From JBDSLU01 sp039916225 (GTDB lineage: Bacteria > Acidobacteriota > Vicinamibacteria > Vicinamibacterales > Vicinamibacteraceae), in assembly GCA_039916225.1 (NCBI GenBank), contig JBDSLU010000298.1, positions 1 through 24,020 on the forward strand: a DNA stretch of 24,020 nt. Direction: 5' to 3'. Below the pieces are notes generated by a model. That model did no database searches and was not told the origin of the DNA. It saw only the letters and a program-made list of their open reading frames with translations. A program made the translations under genes and the position numbers. Positions 23,336 to 24,020 of this stretch are shown piece after piece; positions within the stretch are counted from its first letter, which is position 1, and each line of letters opens with the position of its first letter.

Positions 23336-24020
23336 TCACTGGCCGAGAAGGCGAAACGTGCCGTAGGTGGCGTAGCCTTCGAGCACGGCCTCCGGTTTCC
23401 TGGCCTCGTAGCGCTCGTGCATGGCGACCGGAACCAGCATGTCCAACAGCGGTTCCGACTGGAAGCTGACCTCGATGGTGGCCCGCAGGCGTCGATCGTC
23501 GACGATCAGCTCGCTGACGAGCACACGCCCGGTCGCCGGCTCGATCCAGAACCGTCCCGCGGCGGGCTGATCCTTCCGCTGCGCGGTGCGCATGAGCGTC
23601 CGGGGCTGCACTTCCCGGTAGGCGATCACCCAGACCTCGGTCGAGACGCGAAAGACGCCAGCGGCGGGCGCGGTGCCCGATGAGACGGGGGCCACAGCTC
23701 CGTCGCTGGCCCGCGCGAACCTGAACCGACCCTGGTTGGCTGCCTCGAGAAACCGCAACGAGAAGAGCGGCGTGTTGACGTTGCGGTCGACGTCGCCGAT
23801 GTTGAAGCGTGCGCTCTCGGCGACGATGGCCGACGCGCGAGCCAGGTCCTTCGCGTGCGGGAGCAGGTCTTCCAGTCGACCGTCGCGGGGCCGGATGGCG
23901 CGACCGTCGACCTCGAACACGTCGCGGAACTCGGTCCACGACGTGTCCTCGCCCACCTGCATCAGGACCAGGTCCGATCGCAGCTCGCGGCGCCCGAAGC
24001 GGCGCCTGCCGTCCTCACGC
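23336..24020 (-). CDS. Conserved hypothetical protein (5' end beyond the window)
   Basis: The frame is open to the right edge, through residues ...GRRELRSDLVLM before the first internal ATG at 23962, so the gene begins outside the window. The visible 228 or so residues include SWTEFRDVFEVDGRAIRPRDGRLEDLL, then ARFNIGDVDRNVNTPLFSLRFL and a C-terminal beta-rich part with RVLVSELIVDDRRLRATIEVSF and MHERYE. I recall this pattern from many hypothetical proteins in Acidobacteriota; no function is known to me. It may be a secreted or periplasmic protein, since the beta-rich part repeats strand-turn-strand units, but the signal region is not visible. It converges with the malate-synthase gene, 46 bases away. 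Confidence 0.75.
   Translation of the reverse strand, partial: REDGRRRFGRRELRSDLVLMQVGEDTSWTEFRDVFEVDGRAIRPRDGRLEDLLPHAKDLARASAIVAESARFNIGDVDRNVNTPLFSLRFLEAANQGRFRFARASDGAVAPVSSGTAPAAGVFRVSTEVWVIAYREVQPRTLMRTAQRKDQPAAGRFWIEPATGRVLVSELIVDDRRLRATIEVSFQSEPLLDMLVPVAMHERYEARKPEAVLEGYATYGTFRLLGQ

Overview
The window is uniformly GC-rich (about two-thirds G+C by eye), densely coding, and carries the gene mix of a large-genome soil-type bacterium. Features pointing that way are a HEAT-repeat/c-type haem protein, a giant hybrid histidine kinase with a Reg_prop beta-propeller sensor, several exported amidohydrolases, a Tat-exported FAD oxidoreductase and an ECF42-type sigma factor. The best guess is an Acidobacteriota member of the Vicinamibacteria type; this is inferred from family content and not proven. 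I see no rRNA, tRNA, CRISPR array, insertion sequence or prophage gene. No gap between genes exceeds about 115 bases.

Layout. 1-1388: 3' part of a HEAT-repeat protein ending in a c-type cytochrome domain. 1491-4188: a furA-katG peroxide-defence pair. 4204-6804, minus strand: a DGPF/YCII protein, an ECF42-like sigma factor and a membrane-anchored lysozyme-fold protein. A TGTCGA-N16-CGTC promoter lies in front, matching the signature reported for ECF42 factors, and its -35 box sits inside a perfect 20-bp palindrome. 6917-12502: an exported metal-dependent amidohydrolase, then a 1461-residue hybrid kinase with 14 propeller blades. 12522-15984, minus strand: an exported protein with repeated NGP motifs, a beta-lactamase-fold serine hydrolase that has Ala where the nucleophilic Ser should be, and an exported imidazolonepropionase-like amidohydrolase. 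The first two overlap by one base (TGATG). 16074-17381: an orphan membrane-anchored haem protein with one CxxCH. 17385-19801, minus strand: a Tat-exported FAD oxidoreductase and a CGNR-family regulator. The regulator diverges from a VOC (glyoxalase-fold) gene and a PNPOx-like flavoprotein across a 32% GC control region full of repeats. 21379-23289: a long, divergent malate synthase. 23336-24020, minus strand: the 3' part of a conserved hypothetical gene that runs off the window.

The genes look like a string of small independent modules: peroxide defence, ECF signalling, envelope and secreted hydrolases, and a redox/electrophile-type regulon. They do not look like one pathway or a mobile island. 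The most promising points for a second look are the ECF42 control region, the CGNR control region, and the coupled pair of a pseudo-enzyme-like serine hydrolase and an NGP-repeat exported protein.
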